Of a stretch of DNA of 64,000 nt, positions 36,466-44,429 are shown piece by piece. The stretch's first letter is position 1, and each line of letters opens with the position of its first letter. Under the pieces are notes generated by a model. The model was not told the DNA's origin. It worked only from the letters and a program-made list of their open reading frames with translations, and did not search any database. This DNA is from an uncultured beta proteobacterium (GTDB lineage: Bacteria; Pseudomonadota; Gammaproteobacteria; Burkholderiales; Burkholderiaceae_C): the NCBI GenBank assembly GCA_903832285.1, contig CAILAY010000172.1:1-64000 (forward strand), read 5' to 3'. A program made the position numbers and the translations under genes.

Positions 36466-37299
36466 TCAGTCAACCAACTTCCCTTCGTTTAGCCAGGCGG
36501 CAATTCGCGCCTGCGTTTCAGGAAGCCGAGGCAAGGTCTTGTGATTTGCGCCCGGAACCATGTTCAGTTGCTTCAAATTGCAAAGTGCTGCCGCCAATCG
36601 GGTGCTGTTTTTGTGAGGAACGCGACGATCCGTGTTGGCCAGCAAAATCATGGTTTCCGCATTGACTCGTCCAGCATCGCCAATGCAGTCAAAGTTTTGA
36701 TTGAGCAACCAGCACATCGAGTTCAATGGGGTGCGCTGGCGAATCAGGGACCGCACGCTGTCAAACGGCGACAGCAGCACCAATCGCGCAATGTCGCGCT
36801 TGGTTGCCACCGAGATCGCCATGGCAGTACCCAAGCTTCTTCCCATTACGACGGGAGCGCGCGCATGCTCGCCCCCACCTTCCAGGCGCCGAATCTCATC
36901 CAGAACCTGTAGCGCATCTGATTTGGCGCTGGACTCGGACGGGTGACCGCTCGACCCACCAAAACCGCGGTAATTGAACGCGTAGACGGACCAGGGGCCG
37001 ATGTGGCTGGCCATTCCCGCTGCCCATCCCACGTGTTCATTGCGCCCCCCAAAGTAGACCAGCACATTGCCCGTGCGGCCAATCTTGGGTCGAGCAACCC
37101 AGCCTTCGAGGCTGACACCGGGGGCGACTTTCAGCCACAAAGCATGGACATCATGTTGACCTTCAAAAGGACCAGCCTTCAGAGTCCTGATGCGTGCGGC
37201 GCGTCCGAATACGAGGCGCTTTTGCGCAACCCAGAAAATCGATGACGTTGCCGCGTAGGTTGAAGCGGCTGCCAGTGCGAAAGCGCCAATTGCCATCAA
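36466..37299 (-). CDS. Membrane-anchored alpha/beta hydrolase (BEM46/ABHD13-like)
   Basis: A 277-residue protein with an N-terminal hydrophobic segment (about 3-25) that may anchor it, then an alpha/beta hydrolase. It has VLVYFGGRNEHVGW, the YAFNYRGFGGSSG loop, the nucleophile elbow VVMGRSLGTAMA (Ser), an acidic LLANTDRRVP and a GANHKTLP His. BEM46-type enzymes often act on lipids or acyl groups. It begins 10 bp after the Cys-rich gene and is the last gene of the operon headed by the Mpo1-like gene. Confidence 0.83.
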   Translation of the reverse strand: MMAIGAFALAAASTYAATSSIFWVAQKRLVFGRAARIRTLKAGPFEGQHDVHALWLKVAPGVSLEGWVARPKIGRTGNVLVYFGGRNEHVGWAAGMASHIGPWSVYAFNYRGFGGSSGHPSESSAKSDALQVLDEIRRLEGGGEHARAPVVMGRSLGTAMAISVATKRDIARLVLLSPFDSVRSLIRQRTPLNSMCWLLNQNFDCIGDAGRVNAETMILLANTDRRVPHKNSTRLAAALCNLKQLNMVPGANHKTLPRLPETQARIAAWLNEGKLVD

Positions 37300-37309
37300 G
37301 TCATTCGCG

Positions 37310-37801
37310 TCAGAGAGTCCGCGAACTCGCTCGCTGCGGCGCGGTCACAAGGGGTGCAAACCGGATCGGTACCGACTCCACGACAAAATAGCTCGGACAG
37401 GCATAGCGTTCAATATCGTGCTTGTTAAGCGGGAAAGAACCACAGTTGGAAAACCGGCGAAAGGGCGAGTGATAGATCCCGCATTGGTATTCATTTTCAT
37501 CGGTCTGCTCAAGAAACATGCAGCGTCGATCCATGCAACAGTTCCCACATTTTGTGCAGTGCCCCTGAATCTCGACCGGCACTGCGCTGACGTTTCCCAT
37601 CACATCGCCAAAGTAATGATTGACGGGACCCTCGCGCAGTGCCCCGATGTGAATCGCCAATTTTCTGGCGGTGCTGCGGTATTGAAGCAGGTATTTTTTG
37701 CGCAGGAATACCAGGCTTGCCAGCAGCGGCATCACGGGCAGAAAAAGGCAAAGGCAACCGAGATACGCGTTGGACGCGGCCTTGATCAGATTTTCACGCA
37801 A
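37310..37801 (-). CDS. YkgJ-like Cys-cluster (metal-chelating) membrane protein
   Basis: A 163-residue protein. An N-terminal membrane hairpin (about 10-33, GCLCLFLPVMPLLASLVFL) is followed by a Cys-rich domain with CTKCGNCCMDRRC, the CxxCxxCC pattern of the YkgJ zinc/iron-chelating family, and further Cys at YQCGIY, SNCGSF and YACPSY. It lies between the Mpo1-like gene (51 bp) and a hydrolase gene (10 bp). Supplying iron to the Mpo1-like protein is an attractive but unproven idea. Confidence 0.75.
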   Translation of the reverse strand: MRENLIKAASNAYLGCLCLFLPVMPLLASLVFLRKKYLLQYRSTARKLAIHIGALREGPVNHYFGDVMGNVSAVPVEIQGHCTKCGNCCMDRRCMFLEQTDENEYQCGIYHSPFRRFSNCGSFPLNKHDIERYACPSYFVVESVPIRFAPLVTAPQRASSRTL

Positions 37802-37852
37802 AACACGTCTCCTGACATTGACGCAGCAGATCCCGGGTAGCGAAGTTCTGAT

Positions 37853-38488
37853 TCAAACCGGGGTGTGTGCTTCGCCCTTCGCTGGGTGGGCTGTGGGCTC
37901 CATCGGATCCAGCTTTTGACCGCGAAGTAGCGCCAGCGGAGATCGCCAGTAGATGGCAACGTTATGAAACGGATCGGTGAGGATCTTGTAGGCCCACGCC
38001 AGGCCGCACAGGGGTCCACGCAGGAAGAACAGGTGCACCGTGCGCAGGGCGATACCGCCAACGCCCAGGGCCAGCCACATCAGACCGGTGTCGTGCACAA
38101 AGCCGCTGATGCCATGACTAGGTTCAATCAGGCCCAACAGGCCAGGACTCACGAACAACAACACGGGTAGCGCAAGCCAAGTGCCAATCAGGATCGCCTT
38201 GCGACGCATGTTGTAGCCAACCTTGATCGACTCCTTGTAGTCGTCGCTCGCCTGATTCACATGGTCGTAACAGCGGGGTTCGAAAAAGATATGGCCAGAC
38301 TGGCGCGTCACCATGCCAACGAGCCAGCCCACGAGACCGGCTACCGCCGGGTCAACGAATAGCAAACCATAGGCCACCAGAAAACTGACGGCGCTAACCA
38401 GATGCAAGCTCTGGTTAATACGGCTTTGATGGTAGTAGCGATGGTCGTCCCAGCGCAGGATTTCAACTTGCTTGAAAAAGTCAGACAT
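37853..38488 (-). CDS. Mpo1-like (DUF962-type) membrane protein, copy 1
   Basis: A 211-residue membrane protein with about four hydrophobic segments. The N-terminal motif RYYHQSRINQSLHLVS and then RQSGHIFFEPRCYD resemble the H-x-N-x-H and GHFFFE signatures of the Mpo1/YGL010w family, whose yeast member is an Fe-dependent dioxygenase for 2-hydroxy fatty acids. It is a close paralogue of the gene at 49583. The start MSDFFKQ is placed at 38488; a longer frame to 38527 would run into the Pho box. It heads a three-gene operon with a YkgJ-like protein and a hydrolase. Lipid alpha-oxidation is a hypothesis. Confidence 0.7.
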   Translation of the reverse strand: MSDFFKQVEILRWDDHRYYHQSRINQSLHLVSAVSFLVAYGLLFVDPAVAGLVGWLVGMVTRQSGHIFFEPRCYDHVNQASDDYKESIKVGYNMRRKAILIGTWLALPVLLFVSPGLLGLIEPSHGISGFVHDTGLMWLALGVGGIALRTVHLFFLRGPLCGLAWAYKILTDPFHNVAIYWRSPLALLRGQKLDPMEPTAHPAKGEAHTPV

Positions 38489-38510
38489 CGGCATTCTCCT
38501 TGTGCCGTCG

Positions 38511-38544
38511 AATGTAGAAATATTCAATGACGAATTGATGACGC
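38511..38544 (-). promoter_or_regulatory. Candidate Pho box with -10 element, Mpo1-like copy 1
   Basis: Read on the minus strand: GCGTCAT-CAAT-TCGTCAT (38544-38527), then 10 bp, then TACATT (38516-38511). A third GTCA-bearing repeat (CCGTCAC) lies just upstream, so a longer PhoB array is possible. The arrangement is the same as at 50213-50246 and 27270-27303. Confidence 0.65.
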
Positions 38545-38642
38545 TGTTGGTGACGGACAGGTTAACTACACGGCAAACGGCGCTGCAGCCGCCTGCTGGT
38601 CCGACCCGCGCCGCCCTGCTGAAAGGAAACAGGGCAGCGAAA

Positions 38643-38975
38643 CTATCCGTGGGTGACTTCGGCGTCTTCCTCTTCCAATTCCTCTTCTTCCAGATTGTCG
38701 TTTTCCATCACTGCGACTTCGGCATACTGCACCGCGTTGAGCTGGTGGCCGTAGGCCAGATAAGCGTGGTGGGAATTGGCTTGCTGATCTCCCTCATCGG
38801 CAGCGTCGGCGGCCATCAGATGGAATTTGGCGGCAGCGGCAAAGTGGTGTGCGGCCAAACGGTGTACATCGCCCGTGGTCTCAAGTTCTTCGTCCAACGC
38901 CACGTCAAGTTTCTCTATTGGCAACTCGGTGGCAAATTCGACAGGGTTCAACAGTGTGGTTTCGTGGTTCATCAT
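38643..38975 (-). CDS. Small acidic protein
   Basis: About 110 residues starting MMNHETTLLNPVEF. It has an Ala/His-rich helical middle (HRLAAHHFAAAAKFHLMAADAADEGDQQ) and a strongly acidic tail (NDNLEEEELEEEDAE). The first or second Met may be used; a GAGAAC precedes them. The composition suggests a metal- or polycation-binding role, but I do not recognise a family. It lies about 155 bp upstream of the Mpo1-like gene's start, on the same strand. A box-like sequence at 39043-39060 is too degenerate to call. Confidence 0.6.
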   Translation of the reverse strand: MMNHETTLLNPVEFATELPIEKLDVALDEELETTGDVHRLAAHHFAAAAKFHLMAADAADEGDQQANSHHAYLAYGHQLNAVQYAEVAVMENDNLEEEELEEEDAEVTHG

Positions 38976-39074
38976 GTTCTCGCAGTAGATTTGAATACGG
39001 CGACATGCCGCCGTGGCAGCATCAGGGAGTGACATGAAGCCTTGGTGACAAACTCAGCTTGAACGGCGGATGCT

Positions 39075-40913
39075 TTATCGCAGCTTCGCACCCACCAGTT
39101 GCGGCAACCCGGTGGCGAGTATCGGTAGCCATGAAATCGCCATGGTGCCAAGGAAAATGGCGAGCAATGCAGGCAACACCGAGGCCGCCACATAACGCAT
39201 GGGTTTGCCAAACATGGCCGAGGCGAAATAGAGGTTCATTCCCGCTGGTGGGCACAGGAAACCCATCTCCATATTGGCCAAGAAGATGATGCCGAAATGC
39301 ACCGGGTCAATGCCATAGCTCAGAGCCACGGGCAGCAACAGCGGAACCAACACGACGATGGCGGCGAAGATCTCCATCAGGGCACCTGCTGCGAACAGGA
39401 AGATGTTGAGAGCCAGCAAAAACATCAGCCGGTTGGGGATGACGCCCTGCACCCAATCGATGGCCGCGTTCGGCACGCCCGCATCAACCAGGTAGTTGGT
39501 CAGGCCCAGCGCCATGCCCAGGATCAGCATTACGCCACCGATCACCTGCGCCGCGTCACTGAGGCATTTCAACAGCACGTTCAGACTCAGTTGGCGGTGG
39601 ACAAGGCCTTGAGTCAGGACGGCGTAGGCAGCGGTCAATGCCGCACTTTCGGTGGGCGTGGCCACGCCGCTGACGAGGGAACCGATGGCTACGAAGGGGG
39701 CCAGTATTTCCCATTTGGCGGTCCATGCCGCGTTCGTTACTCGATGCGTTGCTGCATCTGCTGGCGCCGTAGCGCTTGCAGCTTTGCCGCCGCGCTTCAG
39801 ATAACCCCCAACCAGCAGCAAAAATGCCACCATCACGACTGCGGGAATCAGACCCGCAAGAAACATGGTGTTGATCGGCACGCGGGCGATGATGGCGTAC
39901 ATGAGCAGTGGCACTGAGGGCGCGAGCAGCACGCCCAGGGCGCTCGCACTCGTCACCAGGCTGATGCCACGCTGCTCATCGAACCCGGCATGACGCAGCA
40001 GCGGCAGCAACAGCCCGCCAAGCGCCAAAATGGTCACCCCGCTACCGCCAGTGAACGCCGTGAAGAATGAACAGAGCACCGCCGAGGCGATCACTGTGCC
40101 GCTGACCCCAGCGCCGAACAGAGCCATGAACACAGCGCCCAATCTCTGCGCGGCACCGGTGCGCGCAAAGATCAGGCCAGCCAGGGTGAATAGCGGCAGA
40201 GCCGGCAGTGAGGGGTTGACGGTGATCTGATAGTGCGACAGCGCCACTGACGCCAAGGGCAGTCCGTCCTGCCAGAACAAGGCGAGCGACAAGGCCCCAA
40301 GCACTGCGAAGATCGGTGACCCGGCCAACAACACGGCCAGCAACCACAGAGCGAGCGGCCACAGCGGAATAACGCTTGCGCCCCACACTGCGCCCAGGGC
40401 AAACCCGAGCGCAGGGAACAGCGCAGCGCACGCCAGTCGGAACCATGGAGCCGAAGTACAGCGCGCGCCCAGCCTCGCCCCCAGCAGCAAGAAGCAAGCC
40501 GGCATCGTCGCTTGCACCCACCACACCGGAATGCCATAGGCAAGGACGTGCGAGGCCGACATTTCGCTCTCCACGAAGCCCCAGCCCGCCCATGCCAGGA
40601 TGCCGCAAATCAGCGCCGCACTGGCCCGAGCGAATACTTGCGAGGCCCATTGAAAGCGCTCCCCGCCCAAGCTGCCCAGACCACTCCCCAACGTCGTCAA
40701 GTGCCCATTGCGATCGGCGGCTACAGCACCGAACATGGCCAGCACCAGCCCCAGGTGCTGGACCAGTACGGGCGCGTTTTCCACGCCCTGACCCAGAAGG
40801 GGGCGCAATAGCATTTCGATCAGGGGAATCAGTAGCATCAGCGCCAGCGCCACCGACGCAAGGGCTTCGTCAAAACGCCCGAAACGGCGCCTCCCTGCCA
40901 GCAGACCGGCCAT
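39075..40913 (-). CDS. TRAP transporter fused membrane subunit (DctQM)
   Basis: A 612-residue fusion of the small (DctQ, about 1-165) and large (DctM, about 190-612) permeases of a tripartite ATP-independent transporter. Many hydrophobic helices are present, including GGSGVTILALGGLLLPLL and FLCPPAGMNLYFASAMFGKP, diagnostic of DctM. The ATG lies 2 bp after the binding-protein stop. It uses an ion gradient to import a periplasm-bound solute, usually a carboxylate. Substrate unknown. Confidence 0.92.
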   Translation of the reverse strand: MAGLLAGRRRFGRFDEALASVALALMLLIPLIEMLLRPLLGQGVENAPVLVQHLGLVLAMFGAVAADRNGHLTTLGSGLGSLGGERFQWASQVFARASAALICGILAWAGWGFVESEMSASHVLAYGIPVWWVQATMPACFLLLGARLGARCTSAPWFRLACAALFPALGFALGAVWGASVIPLWPLALWLLAVLLAGSPIFAVLGALSLALFWQDGLPLASVALSHYQITVNPSLPALPLFTLAGLIFARTGAAQRLGAVFMALFGAGVSGTVIASAVLCSFFTAFTGGSGVTILALGGLLLPLLRHAGFDEQRGISLVTSASALGVLLAPSVPLLMYAIIARVPINTMFLAGLIPAVVMVAFLLLVGGYLKRGGKAASATAPADAATHRVTNAAWTAKWEILAPFVAIGSLVSGVATPTESAALTAAYAVLTQGLVHRQLSLNVLLKCLSDAAQVIGGVMLILGMALGLTNYLVDAGVPNAAIDWVQGVIPNRLMFLLALNIFLFAAGALMEIFAAIVVLVPLLLPVALSYGIDPVHFGIIFLANMEMGFLCPPAGMNLYFASAMFGKPMRYVAASVLPALLAIFLGTMAISWLPILATGLPQLVGAKLR

Positions 40914-40915
40914 GG

Positions 40916-41944
40916 CTATTTGGCCTTGCCGGCGCGATAGACCTTCAGGTGCGCAAAGACTTCGTCAAAGGTCTCGGCGGGCACCAGCGTGCCACGAATG
41001 CGCGGATAGAGCTTTTCAGCGAGATCATTCCATTCGCGCATCTGTTCGGGCGTTGGACGGTTCACCACGAGGCCACGCAGCTTCATGGCCTCGACCGCTT
41101 CCGTGACTTCCTGGCGCGCTTTGCTGCGGATCTGCACACCCGCCTTTTCGCCGGCCGCGCGCATTGCCTCCTGCACTGCTGGCGACATCTCGTCCCAGGC
41201 CTTGCGGGTGACCACCAGCGCCCCGACGATCGGTGCCCAGTTGATCTCCAGCATATGAGGTGCGCTGCTGTAAATCTGGCTGGCCAGCGCGAAGTACGGG
41301 GTGGACGGAACCACATTGATCATGCCGGTCTGGATGGCGGGCAGGATGTCGTTGGTTTCCAGCGGCACCGGCGTGTAGCCCAGACTCTTCATGATTTCCT
41401 GTTGTTCGACCTCCGAACCCCAGGCAAAGAACTTCATCTTCTTGAAGTCATTGGGGCGCACGGCGGATTCTTTTGAAAAGAAGCGGACCCAACCCGCATC
41501 GCCCCACGCCAGTACGATGAATCCTTTGTCAAGAAACTTCTTCTCGATCGCGGGCCGCATCTTTTCCCGAACATAGTCCACCTCTTCCCAGCTCTTGAAC
41601 AGCAGCGGCATATTCTGCAGCGCGGCAATGGAGGGCTCAATTTCGCGCAAGCCCACGACCGAAAGCAGAGCGCCCTGCAATTGGCCGATGCGCATGCGCC
41701 GCGCCAATTCGGCTTCACCCCCTTGGCTGCCGTCGGGATACACCAGGTATTTGGCGTTGCCACCTTGTGCGGTGCGCCAGACTTCTCCCAGTTCCATCAG
41801 TTGGCGGTGGTAGAGCGAGTTCTTCGGCGCCAACGTGCCAATGCGCAGTTGCTTGTCGGCCGCGATTGCGCCGTGAACGAAAAATAGTGCCAGGCAGACA
41901 AGGGCAGCGTCAAAGAGTTTTCGCATTGAAATGTTTCTTGTCAT
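40916..41944 (-). CDS. dctP: TRAP transporter solute-binding protein (DctP family)
   Basis: Periplasmic binding protein, 342 residues. A signal peptide (DAALVCLALFFVHGAIA) is followed by LRIGTLAPKNSLYHRQLMELGE, then FKSWEEVDYVREKMRP and LPAIQTGMINVVPSTPYFAL, the ligand-cleft segments of DctP. Its Arg in FKKMKFF-adjacent motifs fits a carboxylate ligand loosely. A second in-frame ATG at 41926 could be the start. It lies between the TatT gene (18 bp) and the DctQM gene (2 bp). Confidence 0.9.
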   Translation of the reverse strand: MTRNISMRKLFDAALVCLALFFVHGAIAADKQLRIGTLAPKNSLYHRQLMELGEVWRTAQGGNAKYLVYPDGSQGGEAELARRMRIGQLQGALLSVVGLREIEPSIAALQNMPLLFKSWEEVDYVREKMRPAIEKKFLDKGFIVLAWGDAGWVRFFSKESAVRPNDFKKMKFFAWGSEVEQQEIMKSLGYTPVPLETNDILPAIQTGMINVVPSTPYFALASQIYSSAPHMLEINWAPIVGALVVTRKAWDEMSPAVQEAMRAAGEKAGVQIRSKARQEVTEAVEAMKLRGLVVNRPTPEQMREWNDLAEKLYPRIRGTLVPAETFDEVFAHLKVYRAGKAK

Positions 41945-41962
41945 AAAAGTTGGTGCGAGCTC

Positions 41963-42832
41963 TCAAAACAGGTCGTCTGCGCTATCCAGCAGCCATTGCG
42001 CTCTTGCGCGCATGACTCCGTTGGATAAATCGCTCTTCGCGGCGCTGGCGTTCAATGCCTGGCGCAGCAATGACTCGAACGCTGCACGGTCGCCAGACGG
42101 CAGGGCAAAACCCTCCGCTTTGGCGACAAAGGCACCGGCGTTCTTGCCTGCACCAAAGGCAATGGCCTGATCGAAATAGGCCTGGGCTTTCGAGCTAGAG
42201 CCGCCCGGGCGGGCCGCCTCGAAACTGCCCATCAAACTGGCCAGCACGCCCTCGCCAAAACCGGGCATCTTCTCCCATGCCAGGGAGGCCAGTCGAGCAG
42301 CCAACGGCAGATCGGCCACGGTATTCGGGTCGTCCTTGGAGAGCGAAATCAAGCCACCCCAGGATGCGGCCGCCCAGTAGGCGACACCGATCTGATCGTC
42401 GCGCAGGCGCGGCCATCGCGTTGGATTGGGATCGGCCAGTGCTTTGGCGAACCCCGGCATTTGCTGTTCCAGCGCAGCCAGGGCGTGGCGTTGTGCGCGC
42501 CGATAAAGCCGGGCAGCGCGCTCGCGCAGCGACTGCGCCGACCTGGCATCCTTGGCTTCGATGCGTTCTGCCTCGAAAGCGACGAAGGCATAGGCGTATT
42601 GCGTGAAACCAGCGGTCACCGCCTCAGCCAATGGCAGGTGCCCAGGCGTCTGGCGTAGCACCGATTCGGACAGTTTGAGGTAAAACGCGCTGGCTTCGCG
42701 GGCCAGCACCAAATCATCTTCCGTGGCCTGCTCCTGGCTGGCCAGTTCGTCGGCGACCCCTTGCAGCAGCAGTTGTCGCGTCGAGCAGGCGCACAGCAGC
42801 AGCGCCACAGTCACCAGGAATAACGCCTTCAT
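41963..42832 (-). CDS. TRAP-associated TPR lipoprotein TatT
   Basis: A 289-residue lipoprotein (LLLCAC, Cys16) made mostly of helices in a TPR-like repeat pattern, with the TatT-family features ASAFYLKLSESVL, YAYAFVAFEAER and VAYWAAASWGGLIS. TatT partners the DctP binding protein and is thought to hold a hydrophobic ligand. The presence of TatT argues for an apolar or lipid-like substrate rather than a small dicarboxylate. It is the first gene of the TRAP operon; an upstream GTG at 42844 could also start it. Confidence 0.85.
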   Translation of the reverse strand: MKALFLVTVALLLCACSTRQLLLQGVADELASQEQATEDDLVLAREASAFYLKLSESVLRQTPGHLPLAEAVTAGFTQYAYAFVAFEAERIEAKDARSAQSLRERAARLYRRAQRHALAALEQQMPGFAKALADPNPTRWPRLRDDQIGVAYWAAASWGGLISLSKDDPNTVADLPLAARLASLAWEKMPGFGEGVLASLMGSFEAARPGGSSSKAQAYFDQAIAFGAGKNAGAFVAKAEGFALPSGDRAAFESLLRQALNASAAKSDLSNGVMRARAQWLLDSADDLF

Positions 42833-42853
42833 TTTGGTTTTCACAGGTGGAGT

Positions 42854-42885
42854 GTCGTCACGTCATGTGGCGGTAATGTGACGAC
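42854..42885. repeat. Perfect 8-bp inverted repeat in TRAP/ugd divergent region
   Basis: GTCGTCAC (42854-42861) and GTGACGAC (42878-42885) are exact inverted copies, 16 bp apart. The right arm overlaps a weak Pho box read toward the TRAP operon (42884-42867: TCGTCAC-ATTA-CCGCCAC). It may be an operator for a dimeric regulator or two facing half-boxes. Confidence 0.4.
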
Positions 42886-42899
42886 TCTTCCGACCTTGC

Positions 42900-42917
42900 C
42901 TGTCGCAGTACTGTCAC
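42900..42917 (+). promoter_or_regulatory. Candidate Pho box upstream of ugd
   Basis: CTGTCGC-AGTA-CTGTCAC, one mismatch from the consensus in the first repeat and a perfect second. CACCAT lies 10 bp downstream (42928-42933) as a weak -10. That places transcription start within a few bases of the ugd ATG at 42942. Confidence 0.65.
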
Positions 42918-42941
42918 GAAAACTGCGCACCATCCCGGACT

Positions 42942-44423
42942 ATGAACATCACCATCATCGGTACCGGCTACGTCGGCCTTGTCACCGGCGCCTGCCTTGC
43001 AGACCTGGGACACCACGTCTTTTGTCTGGATCTGGATCAGGCCAAGATCGACCTGCTGAATCAGGGCGGCGTGCCGATTCATGAGGCCGGACTGAAGGAC
43101 TTGATCGCGCGCAACGTGCAATCGGGCCACCTCACTTTCTCCACCGATGCTGTGGCCAGCGTGGCACACGGTAGCGTGCAGTTCATCGCCGTGGGTACGC
43201 CCTCCGATGAAGACGGAAGCGCCGACCTGAGATACGTTCTTGCCGCTGCGCGCAACATCGGTCGACACATGACGGACTTCAAGGTGATTGTGAACAAGTC
43301 CACCGTACCTGTGGGCACGGCCGAGCGGGTCAGCGCTGCCATCGAGACCGAACTGGTGGCGCGCCGCGCTTGCGCCACGGCCATGGCGCCGGACCCCACA
43401 AGCGCTGTCGGCACCACCCCCATGTTCAGCGTGGTGTCGAACCCGGAGTTTCTCAAGGAAGGTGCTGCGGTGGAGGACTTCTCGCGGCCCGACCGCATTG
43501 TCCTGGGCGTAGGAGACGAGCCTGCCGACCAACTGGCACTGGCAACCATGCGGCTGCTCTACGCCTCCTTCAATCGCAACCATGACCGCACCCTGGTGAT
43601 GGACGTGAAGAGCGCGGAATTCACCAAGTACGCCGCCAACGCCATGCTGGCCACGCGCATCAGTTTCATGAACGATCTGGCCATGCTGGCCGACCGGGTC
43701 GGTGTAGATATTGAGCACGTGCGCCAGGGCATGGGTTCGGATCCGCGCATCGGTTACAGCTTTCTGTATGCGGGTGCGGGTTACGGCGGAAGCTGCTTTC
43801 CCAAAGACCTGCGCGGCCTGATTTCAACGGCGCAGGAACACGGCCACAATTTGCGGGTTCTGGGCGCGGTGGAGGCGGTAAACAAGGATCAGAAATTCGT
43901 CTTGGTGAGCAAGATCCTGGGGCGATTTGCGGGACAACTGGCGGGCAAAACCATTGCGGTGTGGGGGTTGGCGTTCAAACCCAATACCGACGACATGCGT
44001 GAGGCCCCTAGCCGGGTCATCGTAGCTGAGTTGCTACGCGCCGGAGCGGTGGTGGTAGCACACGACCCGGTGGCGATGTTGCCGGCGCGGCAGGCGTTGG
44101 CCCAAGATCTGGGGCAAACCCCGGAATTGTTGGATCAGTTGCGCTTTGTCGAGCGTCCTATGGATGCGGTGGAGGGTGCTGATGCACTGGTGATCGTGAC
44201 CGAGTGGAAGGCCTATCGCAGCCCCGACTGGTCGGATTTGAAAGCGGCCATGCGCACACCCATCGTGTTTGATGGTCGCAACCTGTACGACCCGCATCAA
44301 ATGGAACAGGCCGGTTTCGAGCTGTTTGGCATCGGGCGCGGTAATGCGCGCGCAAGCGATGCCGGTGCGCAACGTCTGGCTTCACCGCTGCATGCACGGC
44401 CTGCGCTCTCAACTGAGTCCTAG
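42942..44423 (+). CDS. ugd: UDP-glucose 6-dehydrogenase
   Basis: Oxidises UDP-glucose to UDP-glucuronate with two NAD+. The 493-residue enzyme begins [23 protein letters not shown], the NAD-binding fold, and has [11 protein letters not shown], the catalytic Cys in [11 protein letters not shown] and the C-terminal UDP-binding region. The N-terminus is certain, and no ribosome site precedes it. It is co-transcribed with the LplT-like gene 6 bp later and has a Pho box. UDP-glucuronate is a donor for glucuronosyl-diacylglycerol in phosphate-starved bacteria, which fits the neighbours. Confidence 0.95.
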   Translation: MNITIIGTGYVGLVTGACLADLGHHVFCLDLDQAKIDLLNQGGVPIHEAGLKDLIARNVQSGHLTFSTDAVASVAHGSVQFIAVGTPSDEDGSADLRYVLAAARNIGRHMTDFKVIVNKSTVPVGTAERVSAAIETELVARRACATAMAPDPTSAVGTTPMFSVVSNPEFLKEGAAVEDFSRPDRIVLGVGDEPADQLALATMRLLYASFNRNHDRTLVMDVKSAEFTKYAANAMLATRISFMNDLAMLADRVGVDIEHVRQGMGSDPRIGYSFLYAGAGYGGSCFPKDLRGLISTAQEHGHNLRVLGAVEAVNKDQKFVLVSKILGRFAGQLAGKTIAVWGLAFKPNTDDMREAPSRVIVAELLRAGAVVVAHDPVAMLPARQALAQDLGQTPELLDQLRFVERPMDAVEGADALVIVTEWKAYRSPDWSDLKAAMRTPIVFDGRNLYDPHQMEQAGFELFGIGRGNARASDAGAQRLASPLHARPALSTES

Positions 44424-44429
44424 GAGCGC

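Noticed and set aside
36381-36665. Plus-strand 94-codon frame over the end of the BEM46-like hydrolase gene
   Set aside because: Overlaps a well supported gene on the other strand and has no recognisable domain.
39043-39060. TTGTCAC-CAAG-GCTTCAT upstream of the acidic small protein
   Set aside because: The second repeat has three mismatches and no -10 is seen at the right distance.
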